Shown: positions 1 to 9,487, counted from the stretch's first letter. The stretch: 64,000 nt of DNA from Loktanella sp. D2R18 (GCF_003318235.1 NZ_QOCG01000006.1:362965-426964); one strand, 5' to 3'. Notes: generated by a model not told the origin, from the letters alone. A program made the numbers and translations.

Positions 1-627
1 TATGCGCTGGGCCTATTGACCCCGGCACAGGCGCGCGCGTTTGAGGCGGATATGAATAGTGACCTGTCTTTGCGGGCAGAGCTTGCGCATTGGCAGGAAC
101 ATTTCGTTACCCTGACAGACGATATTGCGCCAGTGACCCCACCCAAGGCGACATTCGACGCTATATCCGCGCGTTTGTTCGATGCGCCACAGTTGCGCCG
201 CAACTGGTTCGGCTGGCTTGCAGGTGCTGCGAGCGCGGTCGTCACGGCGGCGGCAGTGATGACCGTTGTGCTTCCGGCGCCAAATCCAACAACCAATGAT
301 CTTGTTGCTGGGCTGGTTGGTGCGGACATCGACCTGCGCGTCGATGCAACGTTTGACCCTGACACAAACACACTGCTGCTTAACCGCGTTGCGGGTGCCC
401 CTGCTGACGGGCGCGTACTTGAGATGTGGCTCATCGCTGGGGATGACGCACCGATTTCGCTGGGACTATTGCCTGATGCGCAAACAGGGCAGGTGCAGAT
501 CGCTGCTGATCTGGCCGCACGGGTTGCGGGCGGTATTCTCGCGCTCAGCGACGAACCCCTCGGCGGGTCCCCAACAGGTGCACCAACGGGTGACGTCGTC
601 GCCTTGGCCCCTTTTAGCAGCGTATAA
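1..627 (+). CDS. Anti-sigma factor (RskA-like), 5' end missing
   Basis: The reading frame is open from the first base, so the gene starts upstream of the window. The visible part opens with the segment YALGLLTPAQA, which resembles the helix following the cytoplasmic zinc-finger-like anti-sigma domain in RskA-type proteins. A single membrane segment (WLAGAASAVVTAAAVMTVV) follows, about 65-85 residues into the visible part, and then a periplasmic RskA C-terminal domain with the motif GRVLEMWLI. Such proteins hold an ECF sigma factor at the inner membrane until a signal releases it; the sigma gene would be expected just upstream. The next gene encodes a fasciclin protein, a pairing I recall from other Rhodobacterales. 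Family assignment is firm; the partner sigma factor is inferred. Confidence 0.82.
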   Translation, partial: YALGLLTPAQARAFEADMNSDLSLRAELAHWQEHFVTLTDDIAPVTPPKATFDAISARLFDAPQLRRNWFGWLAGAASAVVTAAAVMTVVLPAPNPTTNDLVAGLVGADIDLRVDATFDPDTNTLLLNRVAGAPADGRVLEMWLIAGDDAPISLGLLPDAQTGQVQIAADLAARVAGGILALSDEPLGGSPTGAPTGDVVALAPFSSV

Positions 628-651
628 AGCAACTTACACCATTGTGGTAAT

Positions 652-685
652 AGCCGTCCCCAAAAAATGGGGCGGCTTTTTCTTT
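652..685 (+). terminator. Intrinsic terminator after anti-sigma gene
   Basis: AGCCG (652-656) pairs with CGGCT (673-677) and CCCC (658-661) with GGGG (669-672), leaving one bulged T and a 7-base loop. A T-rich run follows (TTTTCTTTTT from 677). It lies 25 bases after the stop codon. Confidence 0.85.
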
Positions 686-808
686 TTATTCAGTGCCTTG
701 TAAAAAAATTCGAAAAAATATGCGAAACTTTGAAACTCATGCTGTGATTGTTGCGTGGCTTCTCTCGACCGCGGCAAACACGCTGCGGATAAACTAGGAG
801 AGACCAAA

Positions 809-1378
809 ATGACTTTTACAAAAACAATCGCGGCGACCGTAGCTATGACATTTATTGCGGGCACATCATTTGCCGATAGCCACGCCATGAACCCAACCGT
901 TGGCGGCGCAGAAATGCTGGCAACCAAGAACATCGTTGAAAACGCCGTGAATAGCCCGATCCACACGACATTGGTGGCGGCGGTTGTACAGGCTGAGCTT
1001 GCTGAAACATTGTCTGGCGAAGGTCCGTTCACCGTATTTGCGCCAACCGATGACGCATTTGCAAAGCTGCCTGCTGGTTCTGTCGAAGAGCTTTTGAAGC
1101 CAGAGAACGCAGACCGTCTGGCGCAAATCCTGACCTGCCACGTTGTTGCGGCAAACGCGATGTCTGACGCCATTCAGGGAATGATCGCGGATGATAATGG
1201 CAGCCACCCGGTCCCAACCTTGGGTGGTTGCACATTGCAAGCGACATATGACAACGGTGAAATCATGCTCGAAGACGAGCAGGGCCAAATCGCCACTGTT
1301 ACCGTTGCGGACGTGAAGCAATCAAACGGCGTGATCCACGTGATTGACACGGTCATGCTGCCTGCTGTTGCAGGCTAA
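809..1378 (+). CDS. Secreted fasciclin (FAS1) domain protein
   Basis: The 189-residue product begins with a Sec signal peptide ending near residue 20-25 (TSFADSHA). One FAS1 domain follows, with the H1-type motif GPFTVFAPTDDAF and a C-terminal H2-like segment (NGVIHVIDTVMLP). FAS1 domains mediate adhesion or protein interaction in the periplasm or outside the cell; the ligand here is unknown. I chose the ATG at 809 because AGGAGAG (795-801) precedes it; an in-frame upstream start at 755 lacks a ribosome site and would bury the signal peptide. The gene follows an anti-sigma factor after a terminator, so it probably has its own promoter and may belong to that sigma regulon (inference). Confidence 0.9.
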   Translation: MTFTKTIAATVAMTFIAGTSFADSHAMNPTVGGAEMLATKNIVENAVNSPIHTTLVAAVVQAELAETLSGEGPFTVFAPTDDAFAKLPAGSVEELLKPENADRLAQILTCHVVAANAMSDAIQGMIADDNGSHPVPTLGGCTLQATYDNGEIMLEDEQGQIATVTVADVKQSNGVIHVIDTVMLPAVAG

Positions 1379-1501
1379 GGGGTTGTGATGGGCGGCATGT
1401 CAGTAGGTAAATAAGCATGAATAATCGCCGCCCTCACGGCAAGGTGCATCGCCTGTAACACGGCGATGCGCTATTATAATCTAACGTTGAAAGGAATGAT
1501 T

Positions 1502-1963
1502 ATGCACCGCCGAGAATTTGTTGTTACGTCGTTAGCCACCCTATTGTCTGGGGGTGCGGCCCTTGCGCAAGAAACCTTCGAGGTAACCCGTGCTGATGCT
1601 GAATGGCGGGCGATGCTAACCGATTTGCAATATCAAGTGATGCGTCACGAAGCGACCGAACGCCCCGGCTCGTCGCCGCTTGATAAAAATTATGCGCCCG
1701 GGACCTATTTTTGTCGCGGCTGCGATTTGTCGCTGTATGCATCCGAGGCAAAATATGACAGCGGGACTGGGTGGCCCAGCTTTTACGAAAGCCTGCCAAA
1801 TGCAATTGGCACGATGGAGGACCGCAAGTTGTTCTCTGTGCGCACCGAATGTCATTGCCGCCGTTGCGGAAGCCATTTGGGGCATATTTTTAATGACGGC
1901 CCGCAGCCCACAGGCAAGCGTCATTGTTTGAACGGGGTAAGCTTGGTTTTCCGTGCGGCCTAA
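1502..1963 (+). CDS. msrB: Tat-exported methionine-(R)-sulfoxide reductase MsrB
   Basis: This 153-residue protein reduces methionine-(R)-sulfoxide in proteins. The N-terminus (HRREFVV followed by a hydrophobic stretch and an Ala-x-Ala site) is a twin-arginine signal, so this copy should act in the periplasm. The SelR/MsrB core shows paired zinc cysteines (CRGC and CRRC), the motif GTGWPSF and the catalytic cysteine in RHCLNG near the C-terminus. AAGGA at 1490-1495 fits the ATG at 1502 better than the ATG at 1496, which lies almost on the ribosome site. A periplasmic MsrB would repair oxidised exported proteins, consistent with a marine aerobe. The function call is firm; export by Tat is inferred from the RR motif. 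Confidence 0.92.
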   Translation: MHRREFVVTSLATLLSGGAALAQETFEVTRADAEWRAMLTDLQYQVMRHEATERPGSSPLDKNYAPGTYFCRGCDLSLYASEAKYDSGTGWPSFYESLPNAIGTMEDRKLFSVRTECHCRRCGSHLGHIFNDGPQPTGKRHCLNGVSLVFRAA

Positions 1964-2006
1964 TTGACCTGGGGGTCGTGATAGGGAATCGCTCAGCAGG
2001 TTATCA

Positions 2007-2030
2007 GTATCCATTATGGATACAGTTTTT
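2007..2030 (+). terminator. Hairpin and T-run after msrB, start of a 310-base spacer
   Basis: GTATCCA (2007-2013) and TGGATAC (2017-2023) form a perfect 7-bp stem with a 3-base loop, followed by AGTTTTT. The spacer 1964-2273 otherwise contains no supported gene. A TTGACA hexamer at 2113-2118 could be a -35 element for the gene at 2274, but I see no convincing -10 partner. Confidence 0.65.
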
Positions 2031-2273
2031 CTCAATTTAAGTCACTGTTTCGAAATTTGATCGGCTATGGTGCGATCTCGTGCGATAGGTCTTTGACATC
2101 GCTTATATTTTTTTGACAATTTTACCTCACGCGCAATTTTCAATAAATGTTGTGAAAATAAGGCAAATATGGCATAAAGATGGCGTGCAAGGTGGAGTTC
2201 TGTGATGTTTGGCACGGATTGTTAACCATCTACCTCGTATGGTGACCTGAGTAGAGACGAGTTTTGAGGGCGT

Positions 2274-2825
2274 ATGATGGCAAAAGTATTTGGGGATTTA
2301 TTCAATCTTTCGCGCGGAGGAAAAGCGCTAGCAACGGCCTATGCCGCTATCGGGGCGACATCTGCAGGGATGACCCTCTTTGTTATGTCAGGCAATAATG
2401 CGGCGGATGTGCTCGCGCGCTCGCCCCTTGGTACAGAGGCCGGGATCGTGTTAACCGGCGCGGTAAGCGGGTTGATTGCATTATACCTAACCCGCCGCTG
2501 GATGGGCATGCCCGGTAAACTTGGCGTTGCGCGCGCGATGGTCGGCGGTTGTGCGATGGCACTTGTGGCGGCGGTGATTGCTGGCACATTAATTGCGCCG
2601 CTTTCAGGAACAGTTTTTGCGCCAATTATGCTGGTTGCGGCCTTCGGGTTGAAGCCATGGCTTGCCGCCGCCTGGTTTGGGGTCGTGCTGATGGCGCATG
2701 GACTTTTAGCGCGGCGCACCAAAGGGCTGCGCGAAGTCACACGCAAGACCGACAGTACTGCAATTGGGCAATTGAGCGCCTTGTCTCAGGCGAACCTGTA
2801 TCACAAACGCAATCACCTGCATTAA
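2274..2825 (+). CDS. Conserved small inner-membrane protein, unknown function
   Basis: The 183-residue product has four hydrophobic segments (roughly residues 18-40, 55-72, 90-112 and 115-145) and a basic, polar C-terminal tail ending in Lys/His-rich sequence. The second and third segments are separated by a short basic loop containing TRRWMGMPGK. I recognise no catalytic motif. The start at 2274 follows GAGGG at 2266-2270; a second ATG at 2277 is equally possible. The gene stands alone between the msrB terminator and a bidirectional terminator. It resembles lineage-restricted hypothetical membrane proteins; no function is claimed. Confidence 0.7.
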   Translation: MMAKVFGDLFNLSRGGKALATAYAAIGATSAGMTLFVMSGNNAADVLARSPLGTEAGIVLTGAVSGLIALYLTRRWMGMPGKLGVARAMVGGCAMALVAAVIAGTLIAPLSGTVFAPIMLVAAFGLKPWLAAAWFGVVLMAHGLLARRTKGLREVTRKTDSTAIGQLSALSQANLYHKRNHLH

Positions 2826-2848
2826 AGGCGTACAAATTTTAGCGAGTA

Positions 2849-2876
2849 AAAAAGGGGCCAGTGGCCCCTTTTGTTT
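2849..2876. terminator. Bidirectional terminator between convergent genes
   Basis: AAAAGGGGCCA and TGGCCCCTTTT form an 11-bp stem around a very short loop, with A-rich sequence on the left and T-rich on the right. It can serve the membrane-protein gene on the + strand and the J-domain gene on the - strand. Confidence 0.85.
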
Positions 2877-3512
2877 TTAGTCTTTATCACGAAAGTGCTT
2901 GCTGACTTTGATTTGGTCCCAAGCCCAGACAACCTCGGAAAGCTGTTCTTCTTGGCTGCGGTCACCGCCATTCATGTCGGGGTGCAAGACCTTAATCAGC
3001 GCTTTGTAGGCTTTGCGAATTTGTGGTTTTGACCAGCTGTCTTTGGCCTCTAAAACGTCGATCGCACGGCGCTCAGTTGGCGGCAGCTTACGCCCTGTTG
3101 GGGCGCCACGACCCGGATTGCGCGTGGCGTTTTCACCGAGCACTTGATGTGGGTCTTCAATGCCTAAACGCGCCCAAGCACGTTCTTCGACGCTGCGCTT
3201 CATTGGCTTTGTTGGGCGTTCCCATACACGGTCGTTGGTCATCTGCGCAGCAAGCTCTGCCTCTGTCGTGGTTTCAAAGAAATTCCACTTTAGGTTGTAT
3301 TCGCGCACATGCTGCTGGCAAAACCAGTGATAGTCGTCCAAAATATCAGGCGATTTGGGTGCGCGAAACTTCGCCTCTTCTTCGCAGCCTTCGTGGCTAC
3401 AAATACGCTGCGACGTTTCCGACGCACCTGATAGGCCCCTGCGCCCACGCGGGTTTTTCTTCTTTGAACTCGACACTGACATGTCAAAACCAAAGGGATC
3501 ATTCTTTTTCAT
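2877..3512 (-). CDS. J-domain (DnaJ-like) co-chaperone
   Basis: The 211-residue protein carries a C-terminal J-domain (last ~65 residues), including the diagnostic HPD tripeptide in LIKVLHPDMNGG and the downstream helix ending near WAWDQIK. J-domains stimulate the ATPase of an Hsp70 partner. The N-terminal part holds a short Cys/His cluster (CSHEGCEEEA, then WFCQQH) that could bind a metal, and the conserved segment YHWFCQQHVREYN. I chose ATG 3512 because GGAAAGGTGAG lies just upstream; a GTG at 3524 falls inside that ribosome site. It is divergent from bolA (78-base spacer), an arrangement I recall from other Rhodobacterales. The client protein is unknown. Confidence 0.88.
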   Translation of the reverse strand: MKKNDPFGFDMSVSSSKKKNPRGRRGLSGASETSQRICSHEGCEEEAKFRAPKSPDILDDYHWFCQQHVREYNLKWNFFETTTEAELAAQMTNDRVWERPTKPMKRSVEERAWARLGIEDPHQVLGENATRNPGRGAPTGRKLPPTERRAIDVLEAKDSWSKPQIRKAYKALIKVLHPDMNGGDRSQEEQLSEVVWAWDQIKVSKHFRDKD

Positions 3513-3590
3513 GGCGTGTCTCACCTTTCCGACTCGGACAACAGACTTTAAACCCCACAGCGTGAGATTGAAGAGGGTAGACGAAAAATA

Positions 3591-3842
3591 ATGGCAATTC
3601 AGGCAGAAATTTGCACAGCATTGACGGTATTTTCACCAACGGTTCTGGAAGTGATTAACGAAAGTGCGCAGCATGCGGGCCACGCAGGAGATGACGGGTC
3701 GGGCGAAAGCCATTGGCGTATTATGATCGCATCCGCACAGTTTGATGACATGTCACGCATTGCGCGCCACCGTGCTATTCATGAGGCTTTGGGGCCGGAT
3801 ATTATCGGTCGCATTCATGCGCTCGCGATTGATATCAAGTAG
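3591..3842 (+). CDS. bolA: BolA family protein
   Basis: The 83-residue product matches the BolA/IbaG fold in length and layout: an N-terminal helix, a central loop (HAGHAGDDGSGESHWRIMI) and the C-terminal helix with the RHRAIHEAL signature. BolA proteins partner monothiol glutaredoxins in iron-sulfur cluster handling and in alphaproteobacteria influence iron regulation. The conserved His in the RHR/AIH segment, a cluster ligand in the family, is present. The gene is divergent from the J-domain gene and its stop abuts the stop of the convergent downstream gene at 3843, with no spacer. Confident family call; physiological role inferred from homologues. Confidence 0.93.
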   Translation: MAIQAEICTALTVFSPTVLEVINESAQHAGHAGDDGSGESHWRIMIASAQFDDMSRIARHRAIHEALGPDIIGRIHALAIDIK

Positions 3843-4214
3843 CTACGCGTCTGCGTCACCTGCGTCATCTGATACGGGTTTCACGGGTGCGACTTCTTTC
3901 ACCGGTTCGACCTTCGGCGCAGGCTTGGGAGGGGTAGGGGCTGCGACAACAGGCGCAGCCGCCGGTGTCGCTGGGCGTTGCGCTTTTTTGGCGCGCCGAA
4001 ACACCAGCATGTTTTGGTAAACAGTGGTTTTGCCCATCAGACCTTCTCGCTGCTCAGCAGGCAATGTGTCGGTGCGCATATAGTCCCAGCCATCGTTGGA
4101 CATTTTGTTCATCTTTGTTTCAAGCGCGATTGCAAACCGTTCTTCGGCGGTTCGCGCGCCTTTGGCTTTTATCCCGCGCGTTGGCGCCGGTACGACCATA
4201 TATTCGTATGACAT
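3843..4214 (-). CDS. DUF4177-like protein with Pro/Ala-rich tail
   Basis: The 123-residue protein begins MSYEYMVVPAP, typical of small DUF4177-type proteins, and contains the conserved NGWDYMRTD element around residue 40. The last ~45 residues are a low-complexity Pro/Ala/Lys/Val tail (TPPKPAPKVEPVKEV), probably disordered. No signal peptide or membrane segment is visible. Its stop codon touches the bolA stop, so the two genes are tail to tail. DUF4177 proteins have no assigned biochemical role, and I do not propose one. A 10-bp palindrome (TTAGCGCTAA, 4244-4253) lies 30 bases upstream of the start. Confidence 0.8.
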   Translation of the reverse strand: MSYEYMVVPAPTRGIKAKGARTAEERFAIALETKMNKMSNDGWDYMRTDTLPAEQREGLMGKTTVYQNMLVFRRAKKAQRPATPAAAPVVAAPTPPKPAPKVEPVKEVAPVKPVSDDAGDADA

Positions 4215-4293
4215 TCCGTCACCCCTTTATTAGACCCCAAGTATTAGCGCTAACGGTTCAGATTTCCAAGAGCCTAGCGCCATGATCACGCGT

Positions 4294-5808
4294 CTATGAT
4301 CCCAGCTTGGCTGCAACAATTTTATTCACGGCTGCTGGGTTGGCCTTGCCGCCCGTGGCTTTCATGACCTGACCGACAAACCAACCGGCCAACTTGGGGT
4401 TGGCCTTTGCCTTTTCGACCTGTGCAGGGTTGGCCGCGATGATTTCATCGACGGCGGCTTCAATCGCGCCCGTGTCAGTGACCTGCTTCATCCCTTCGGT
4501 TTCGACGATCTCTTCTGGATCGCGGCCGGTGGTGTAGCAAATTTCAAAGACGTCTTTGGCGATTTTTCCTGAAATCACATCGGTTTTGATCAAGGCGATG
4601 ATCTGGCCCAACTGCGCGGCACTGACCGGACTGTCGTCGACTGACTTATCATCATCTTTTTTCAAACGGCCGAACAATTCGTTGATCACCCAGTTTGCGG
4701 CCAGTTTCCCGTCGCGCCCTTCGGCGACCTGTTCAAAGTAGGCGGCGTTGTTCACTTCGGCGGTCAGGACTGACGCGTCATAATCAGACAGTCCAAAATC
4801 TGCGATAAACCGGGCCTTTTTGGCGTCAGGCAGTTCGGGCAATGAGGCCGCGATATCGTCTACCCATGCTTGTTCGATTTCGAGCGGCAGAAGATCTGGA
4901 TCCGGGAAGTAGCGGTAGTCATGCGCCTCTTCTTTGGACCGCATAGAGCGCGTTTCGTTTTTATCCGCATCATAAAGACGTGTTTCTTGCACCACCTCTT
5001 TGCCATCTTCGAGAAGGGCAATCTGGCGACGTGCCTCAACATCGATCGCGGCTTGAATAAACCGGGTCGAGTTCATGTTCTTGATTTCGCAACGCGTTCC
5101 CAAATGGCTAAAGTCTTGGGTCGCTTGGTATTTTTCGTAGTCGCCCGGACGGCAGATCGACACGTTCACATCCGCACGCATGTTGCCGTTTTGCATGTTG
5201 CCGTCGCAAGTGCCCAGATAGCGCAGGATTTGACGCAGTTTCAGCACATAGGCTGCGGCTTCTTCGGGGCCGCGAATATCGGGACGGCTGACGATTTCCA
5301 TTAGGGCAACGCCGGTCCGGTTCAGGTCCACGAACGACATATTCGGGTCCATATCGTGGATCGACTTTCCTGCGTCCTGTTCAAGGTGGATGCGTTCAAT
5401 CCGCACATTGCGCGCAGTGCCGTCGCCCATTTCGACCAGGACTTCGCCTTCGCCCACAATCGGGTGGTAGAGTTGCGAAATTTGGTAGCCTTGGGGCAGA
5501 TCAGGGTAGAAATAGTTTTTGCGGTCAAAGGCAGATGTCAGGTTGATTTCTGCTTTCAGGCCAAGCCCGGTGCGCACGGCCTGCGCGACACAGGCTTCGT
5601 TGATAACGGGCAACATGCCGGGCATGCCTGCGTCAACAAACGCCACATTGCTGTTAGGTTCTGCCCCAAAAAGGGTTGATGCGCCGGAAAACAGTTTCGC
5701 TTTGGTCGCCACCTGTGCGTGTACTTCCAGCCCGATCACAAGTTCCCAGTCGTGCTTGGCGCCTGCGATTACTTTTGGGGTCGGCGTTTCATAAGTCAGG
5801 TCGAGCAT
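4294..5808 (-). CDS. gatB: Aspartyl/glutamyl-tRNA amidotransferase subunit B
   Basis: GatB is the kinase/transamidase subunit of GatCAB, which converts Glu-tRNA(Gln) and Asp-tRNA(Asn) to the amidated forms in bacteria lacking the direct synthetases. The 504-residue product has the family start [12 protein letters not shown], the segment [29 protein letters not shown] and a C-terminal GatB/YqeY tail domain (last ~150 residues, ending near [11 protein letters not shown]). I chose ATG 5808, preceded by AAGGA; the frame extends upstream to 5865 but that part lacks homologous sequence. gatA and gatC are not in the window. Length matches the family. Confidence 0.97.
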   Translation of the reverse strand: MLDLTYETPTPKVIAGAKHDWELVIGLEVHAQVATKAKLFSGASTLFGAEPNSNVAFVDAGMPGMLPVINEACVAQAVRTGLGLKAEINLTSAFDRKNYFYPDLPQGYQISQLYHPIVGEGEVLVEMGDGTARNVRIERIHLEQDAGKSIHDMDPNMSFVDLNRTGVALMEIVSRPDIRGPEEAAAYVLKLRQILRYLGTCDGNMQNGNMRADVNVSICRPGDYEKYQATQDFSHLGTRCEIKNMNSTRFIQAAIDVEARRQIALLEDGKEVVQETRLYDADKNETRSMRSKEEAHDYRYFPDPDLLPLEIEQAWVDDIAASLPELPDAKKARFIADFGLSDYDASVLTAEVNNAAYFEQVAEGRDGKLAANWVINELFGRLKKDDDKSVDDSPVSAAQLGQIIALIKTDVISGKIAKDVFEICYTTGRDPEEIVETEGMKQVTDTGAIEAAVDEIIAANPAQVEKAKANPKLAGWFVGQVMKATGGKANPAAVNKIVAAKLGS

Positions 5809-5881
5809 CTGCGCATCCTTTGGCAAGTTTGAAAGCTGTCTAAAAGAACCGGGGCCGGGCTTCAAGACAACAAGGCTGCGA

Positions 5882-6751
5882 TCAGTCCGCTTGCGGCCAC
5901 TTTAACCAAGGACGCGATGTGGTGACCATATTTACGGCAGGCGCGTCTTTGCCGCCAAGCGCAAGCGTGGCTTTGCGCAAGAGCGCGATTCCCGCTTCGG
6001 GGTTTTTCGGGATCGCACTGGCCGAGATCGGTTCACCAATCTCAACATGGAAAGGTTGCTTGGATTTGTTCAGCGTCTCGTGAAACAGGGTGATGTCGCG
6101 CAGGGTCGGATGCAACGCGTCAAACAGATAAAACAGGGCCGAATTGCGCGCTTGGATGTTCACCGGGATCACCGGGATATCAAATTTGCGTGCAAGCATT
6201 GCCGCCGATGCCATCCATGGCCGCTCGTAAAGCCGCAGCCCGCGCCGTTTGGCTAAGCGACCCGAAGGAAAAATCACCCCCATGCGCCCGGCATTGGTCG
6301 CCTTGCGCACATAGGCCATGGTTGCGCGTGTCTTGGCGTGGCAGCGTTTTTCGACCCGCCATTCCACCGGGGCGATCATTTCGTCCATCTGCGGCAGCAC
6401 CCGCAAAATATCGCTGTTGGCAAAGAAATACGTATCACGCCGTACTTTGGCCAAAAGGTGGTTCAAGATGATTCCATCGGCGATCCCCGTGGGGTGGTTG
6501 GCCACCACCAATGCGGCACCATGCGCGGGCAGGTGCCCTAAACCGCGTGCAGTGACCGATTGCGCCAATCGGGCACCCATCTGATCCATGATCGCGGGGG
6601 CCGGGGTCTGCGCAAAGGTTCGCGCGATTTCAAGCGTCGTGTCGTAAGATAGTATACGGTGCAACCCGGTACGCATGATCTTGGTGCCGGGGCGGTCTTT
6701 GTAAAGCCAAGGCGCGCGCTCGGCGATCAGTGGTTGAATGCGATGTTCCAT
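5882..6751 (-). CDS. Lysophospholipid acyltransferase (PlsC/LPLAT) family
   Basis: The 289-residue protein belongs to the glycerolipid acyltransferase superfamily. The catalytic NHxxxxD motif appears as NHPTGIADG (about residue 87), and a substrate-binding block reads FPSGRLAKR (about residue 160). A further conserved block, IPVIPVNI, lies near residue 195. Such enzymes move acyl groups from acyl-ACP or acyl-CoA to lysophospholipids, or to ornithine or similar acceptors at the inner membrane; the acceptor cannot be read from sequence. It sits 73 bases downstream of gatB's start on the same strand, so it may be co-transcribed with it. No clear ribosome site precedes the ATG. Confidence 0.85.
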   Translation of the reverse strand: MEHRIQPLIAERAPWLYKDRPGTKIMRTGLHRILSYDTTLEIARTFAQTPAPAIMDQMGARLAQSVTARGLGHLPAHGAALVVANHPTGIADGIILNHLLAKVRRDTYFFANSDILRVLPQMDEMIAPVEWRVEKRCHAKTRATMAYVRKATNAGRMGVIFPSGRLAKRRGLRLYERPWMASAAMLARKFDIPVIPVNIQARNSALFYLFDALHPTLRDITLFHETLNKSKQPFHVEIGEPISASAIPKNPEAGIALLRKATLALGGKDAPAVNMVTTSRPWLKWPQAD

Positions 6752-6801
6752 CTTTGCAGATTACAAAGCGCGCGTAACGGTTGTGCGACACGAATAGGCC
6801 C

Positions 6802-9354
6802 TTAGCCCAAGATACGGGTCACCATTTCCGTGGTGTCGCGCGACAGATTTGGCGTCTGCGCGATGCGCGTCAACGCGGCGCGCATCTTGTCTTGCCGGTC
6901 GGTATCATAGCGTGTCCACGTATCAAATGATGTGATCATCCGCGCGGTGGTCTGCGGGTTGATCGGGTCAAGCTTGATCAGCCAATCTGCCAGCAAGTCA
7001 TAGCCTGCGCCCATCGGCGCATGGAACCCCGCTGTATTCGCCTTGAGCGCGCCAAATACCGCCCGGAACCGATTAGGGTTTTTCATGGTAAACGCCGGGT
7101 GCTTTGTCAGTTTGGCCGCCACGCTGGCCGCGTCATCAGGGCTGGCGCAGCTGACTTGCAACCCGAACCATTTATCCATGACAAGCCGATCCTGTTGCCA
7201 TTGGGCGGCGAATGCGGCGAGCTCATCAACACCTTTGCCGATTTTGAGCAAAGCCGCGAGCGCGGCAATTTGTTGGGTCATATTGTCGGCTTGCGCATAT
7301 TGCTGCGTCGCTTGTTTGCCGCCGTCAAGTTTTGACATTAGCGCCAAAACCCGATTCCCAAGCGCGCGTTTGCCTGCGCTGATCGCGTCGGGGGTATAGG
7401 CACCAGTCACTGTCATCGCCGCGTAGATGCGCGGCAATGTGTCTTGCAAATGCTGGGCGATATGAAGGGTCAGCGCCTCATGGGTGCGCGCAATAGCTGT
7501 CGGATCCGGGGTGTGGCCCGCGTCGACCAAGGCTTGGGCTGTGTCTTCTTGGCTGGGCAGGGTCAGGACAAGTGCGCGAAAGGCCGGATCAAGTTCATCA
7601 TCGCGCAACACGGCGGCAAGCCCGTCCAGAAAAGCGCTATCAGGCGCTGTGTCATCGCGCAGCATGGCAATCAAAACATCCTGCGCCAAATTGCGCCCCG
7701 CGTCCCAACGGTTAAACGGGTCGGTGTCATGCGCAAGGAGGGTCGCACGTTCCGCCGCAGTTTGCGGGTGGTCAAGGATCACGGGTGCCGAAAAGTCGCG
7801 TAAAACCGACGGGATCGGTTTGTGTTGTAGCCCTTCAAAGGTGAAGGTTTGAGTTGCTTGCGTCAACTCAAGCACTTGGGTCGCTACGAGTTCTTGGCCA
7901 GCATGATCCAGCAAGCCCACTGCCACAGGGATCAGCATTGGTGCTTTGTCCGACTGGCCCGGTGTCGGCGGTGTTTCTTGGGATAGGGTCAGCGTATAGG
8001 TGCCGTCTTTGAATGCGTCGCGCACGGTGACGCGCGGCGTGCCTGCTTGGCTATACCACAACGCAAATTGGGTCAGGTCGCGCCCGGTCGCATCGGTGAA
8101 TACCTGTAGCCAATCTTCGATTGTGGCTGCATCGCCATCGTGCCGGTCAAAATAAAGATCAAGCGCCTTTTTATAGGCATCATCCCCGACCAGCCGTTTC
8201 AGCATCCCGATGATTTCGGCGCCTTTTTCATAAACGGTGACCGTGTAGAAATTGTTAATCTCGACAAAACTGGCGGGCCGGACAGGGTGGGCTAATGGGC
8301 CGCCATCCTCGCGGAATTGATGCGCGCGCAGGACCAGTGCATCATCGATGCGTTTGACCGCATGGCCGCGCATATCCCCGGTGAATTGCTGATCGCGAAA
8401 TACGGTCAGCCCTTCTTTCAGACAAAGTTGGAACCAATCGCGGCAGGTAATGCGGTTGCCGGTCCAATTGTGAAAATACTCATGCGCGATGATCGCTTCG
8501 ATCCGTTCGAAATTCGCATCCGTCGCGGTTTCTGGGCTGGCCAAAACAGCGGAAGAGTTGAAAATATTCAAGCCTTTGTTTTCCATCGCCCCCATATTGA
8601 AGTCATCGACAGCAACGATATTGAAAATATCTAGGTCATAGGCGCGCCCATAGACCTTTTCATCCCATTTCATCGAGGCCTTGAGCGCCCCCATCCCAAA
8701 GGCGCATTTCTTTTCATCGTCACCGGGCCGGACCCAAATATTCAGGGCGACATCGCGCCCCTCCATCGTGGTGAACTGGTCGGCATGGTTCACAAGATCG
8801 CCACCAACAAGGGCAAACAGATAGGCCGGTTTGGGCCAAGGGTCATGCCATTCGGCCCAACCGTCGCCTTTTGCGATAGGGTTGCCGTTCGACAAGAGGA
8901 CGGGCAGATCACCTTCGACACGCACGGTAAATATCGCCATGACATCGGGACGGTCGGGGTAATAGGTGATTTTGCGGAACCCTTCGGCCTCGCATTGGGT
9001 GCAATACATGCCGTTGGACATGTAAAGCCCGTCTAGCGCGGTGTTGGCTTCGGGGGCGATTTCAACCTCAGCTTCAAACACGAAAGGCGCGTCAGGCACG
9101 GGGCAGGTCAGGCCGTTGGCGGTCACATCGGGGGTGATCGCTTGCCCGTCAATCGTGGCCGCGATCAAACGCAGTTTTTCGCCGTGCAAGAAGAAGTCGC
9201 GCGATTGCGCATCTGGATTGGGCCGAAAGGCGATGCGCGACACCACCCGTGTCGTCGTGGGGGCGAGCTTGAACGTCAAATGCACGCTATCCACCAGAAA
9301 TGCAGGGGCGGTGTAGTCTTTCAGGTAGATCGTTTGGGGGGCGTGGTTTGACAT
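6802..9354 (-). CDS. pepN: Aminopeptidase N (M1 metallopeptidase)
   Basis: The 850-residue length and architecture match bacterial PepN. The exopeptidase motif GAMENKG lies near residue 255, and the zinc site HEYFHNW starts at His291 with Glu292 as the catalytic base and His295 as second ligand; the third ligand glutamate falls in LKEGLTVFRDQQF. An N-terminal beta domain and a C-terminal helical domain complete the fold. It removes N-terminal residues from peptides in the cytoplasm. No signal peptide is present. AAGGA six bases before the ATG supports the start. It is upstream of and co-directional with the acyltransferase gene, with a 50-base spacer. Confidence 0.97.
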   Translation of the reverse strand: MSNHAPQTIYLKDYTAPAFLVDSVHLTFKLAPTTTRVVSRIAFRPNPDAQSRDFFLHGEKLRLIAATIDGQAITPDVTANGLTCPVPDAPFVFEAEVEIAPEANTALDGLYMSNGMYCTQCEAEGFRKITYYPDRPDVMAIFTVRVEGDLPVLLSNGNPIAKGDGWAEWHDPWPKPAYLFALVGGDLVNHADQFTTMEGRDVALNIWVRPGDDEKKCAFGMGALKASMKWDEKVYGRAYDLDIFNIVAVDDFNMGAMENKGLNIFNSSAVLASPETATDANFERIEAIIAHEYFHNWTGNRITCRDWFQLCLKEGLTVFRDQQFTGDMRGHAVKRIDDALVLRAHQFREDGGPLAHPVRPASFVEINNFYTVTVYEKGAEIIGMLKRLVGDDAYKKALDLYFDRHDGDAATIEDWLQVFTDATGRDLTQFALWYSQAGTPRVTVRDAFKDGTYTLTLSQETPPTPGQSDKAPMLIPVAVGLLDHAGQELVATQVLELTQATQTFTFEGLQHKPIPSVLRDFSAPVILDHPQTAAERATLLAHDTDPFNRWDAGRNLAQDVLIAMLRDDTAPDSAFLDGLAAVLRDDELDPAFRALVLTLPSQEDTAQALVDAGHTPDPTAIARTHEALTLHIAQHLQDTLPRIYAAMTVTGAYTPDAISAGKRALGNRVLALMSKLDGGKQATQQYAQADNMTQQIAALAALLKIGKGVDELAAFAAQWQQDRLVMDKWFGLQVSCASPDDAASVAAKLTKHPAFTMKNPNRFRAVFGALKANTAGFHAPMGAGYDLLADWLIKLDPINPQTTARMITSFDTWTRYDTDRQDKMRAALTRIAQTPNLSRDTTEMVTRILG

Positions 9355-9470
9355 GGGGGGTCCTTATGCTTTGTGCCGACGTTATGCCTGCATCTGACCC
9401 GCTGCAACCTAGGTTCGGCGGTGATTATCTTGCATTTCGAATAGGTGTATTTGGCGGCGCCTTGCTAATT

Positions 9471-9487
9471 GGTAAAAATATATTACC
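9471..9487. promoter_or_regulatory. Inverted repeat upstream of glcB
   Basis: GGTAA (9471-9475) and TTACC (9483-9487) form an inverted repeat with a 7-base A/T spacer, about 92 bases before the malate synthase start. The shape suits a dimeric repressor of the GntR type, as seen for GlcC-like regulators, but no such regulator gene is nearby. A separate 10-bp palindrome (AACCTAGGTT) occurs at 9406-9415. Confidence 0.35.

Noticed and set aside
1360..1375. GCCTGC-TGTT-GCAGGC hairpin at the end of the fasciclin gene
   Set aside because: It is within codons before the stop and has no T-run, so it is not supported as a terminator.
8500..8520. GTTCGAAATTC stretch resembling a tRNA T-loop
   Set aside because: It lies inside pepN coding sequence, and no acceptor or anticodon stems can be drawn around it.
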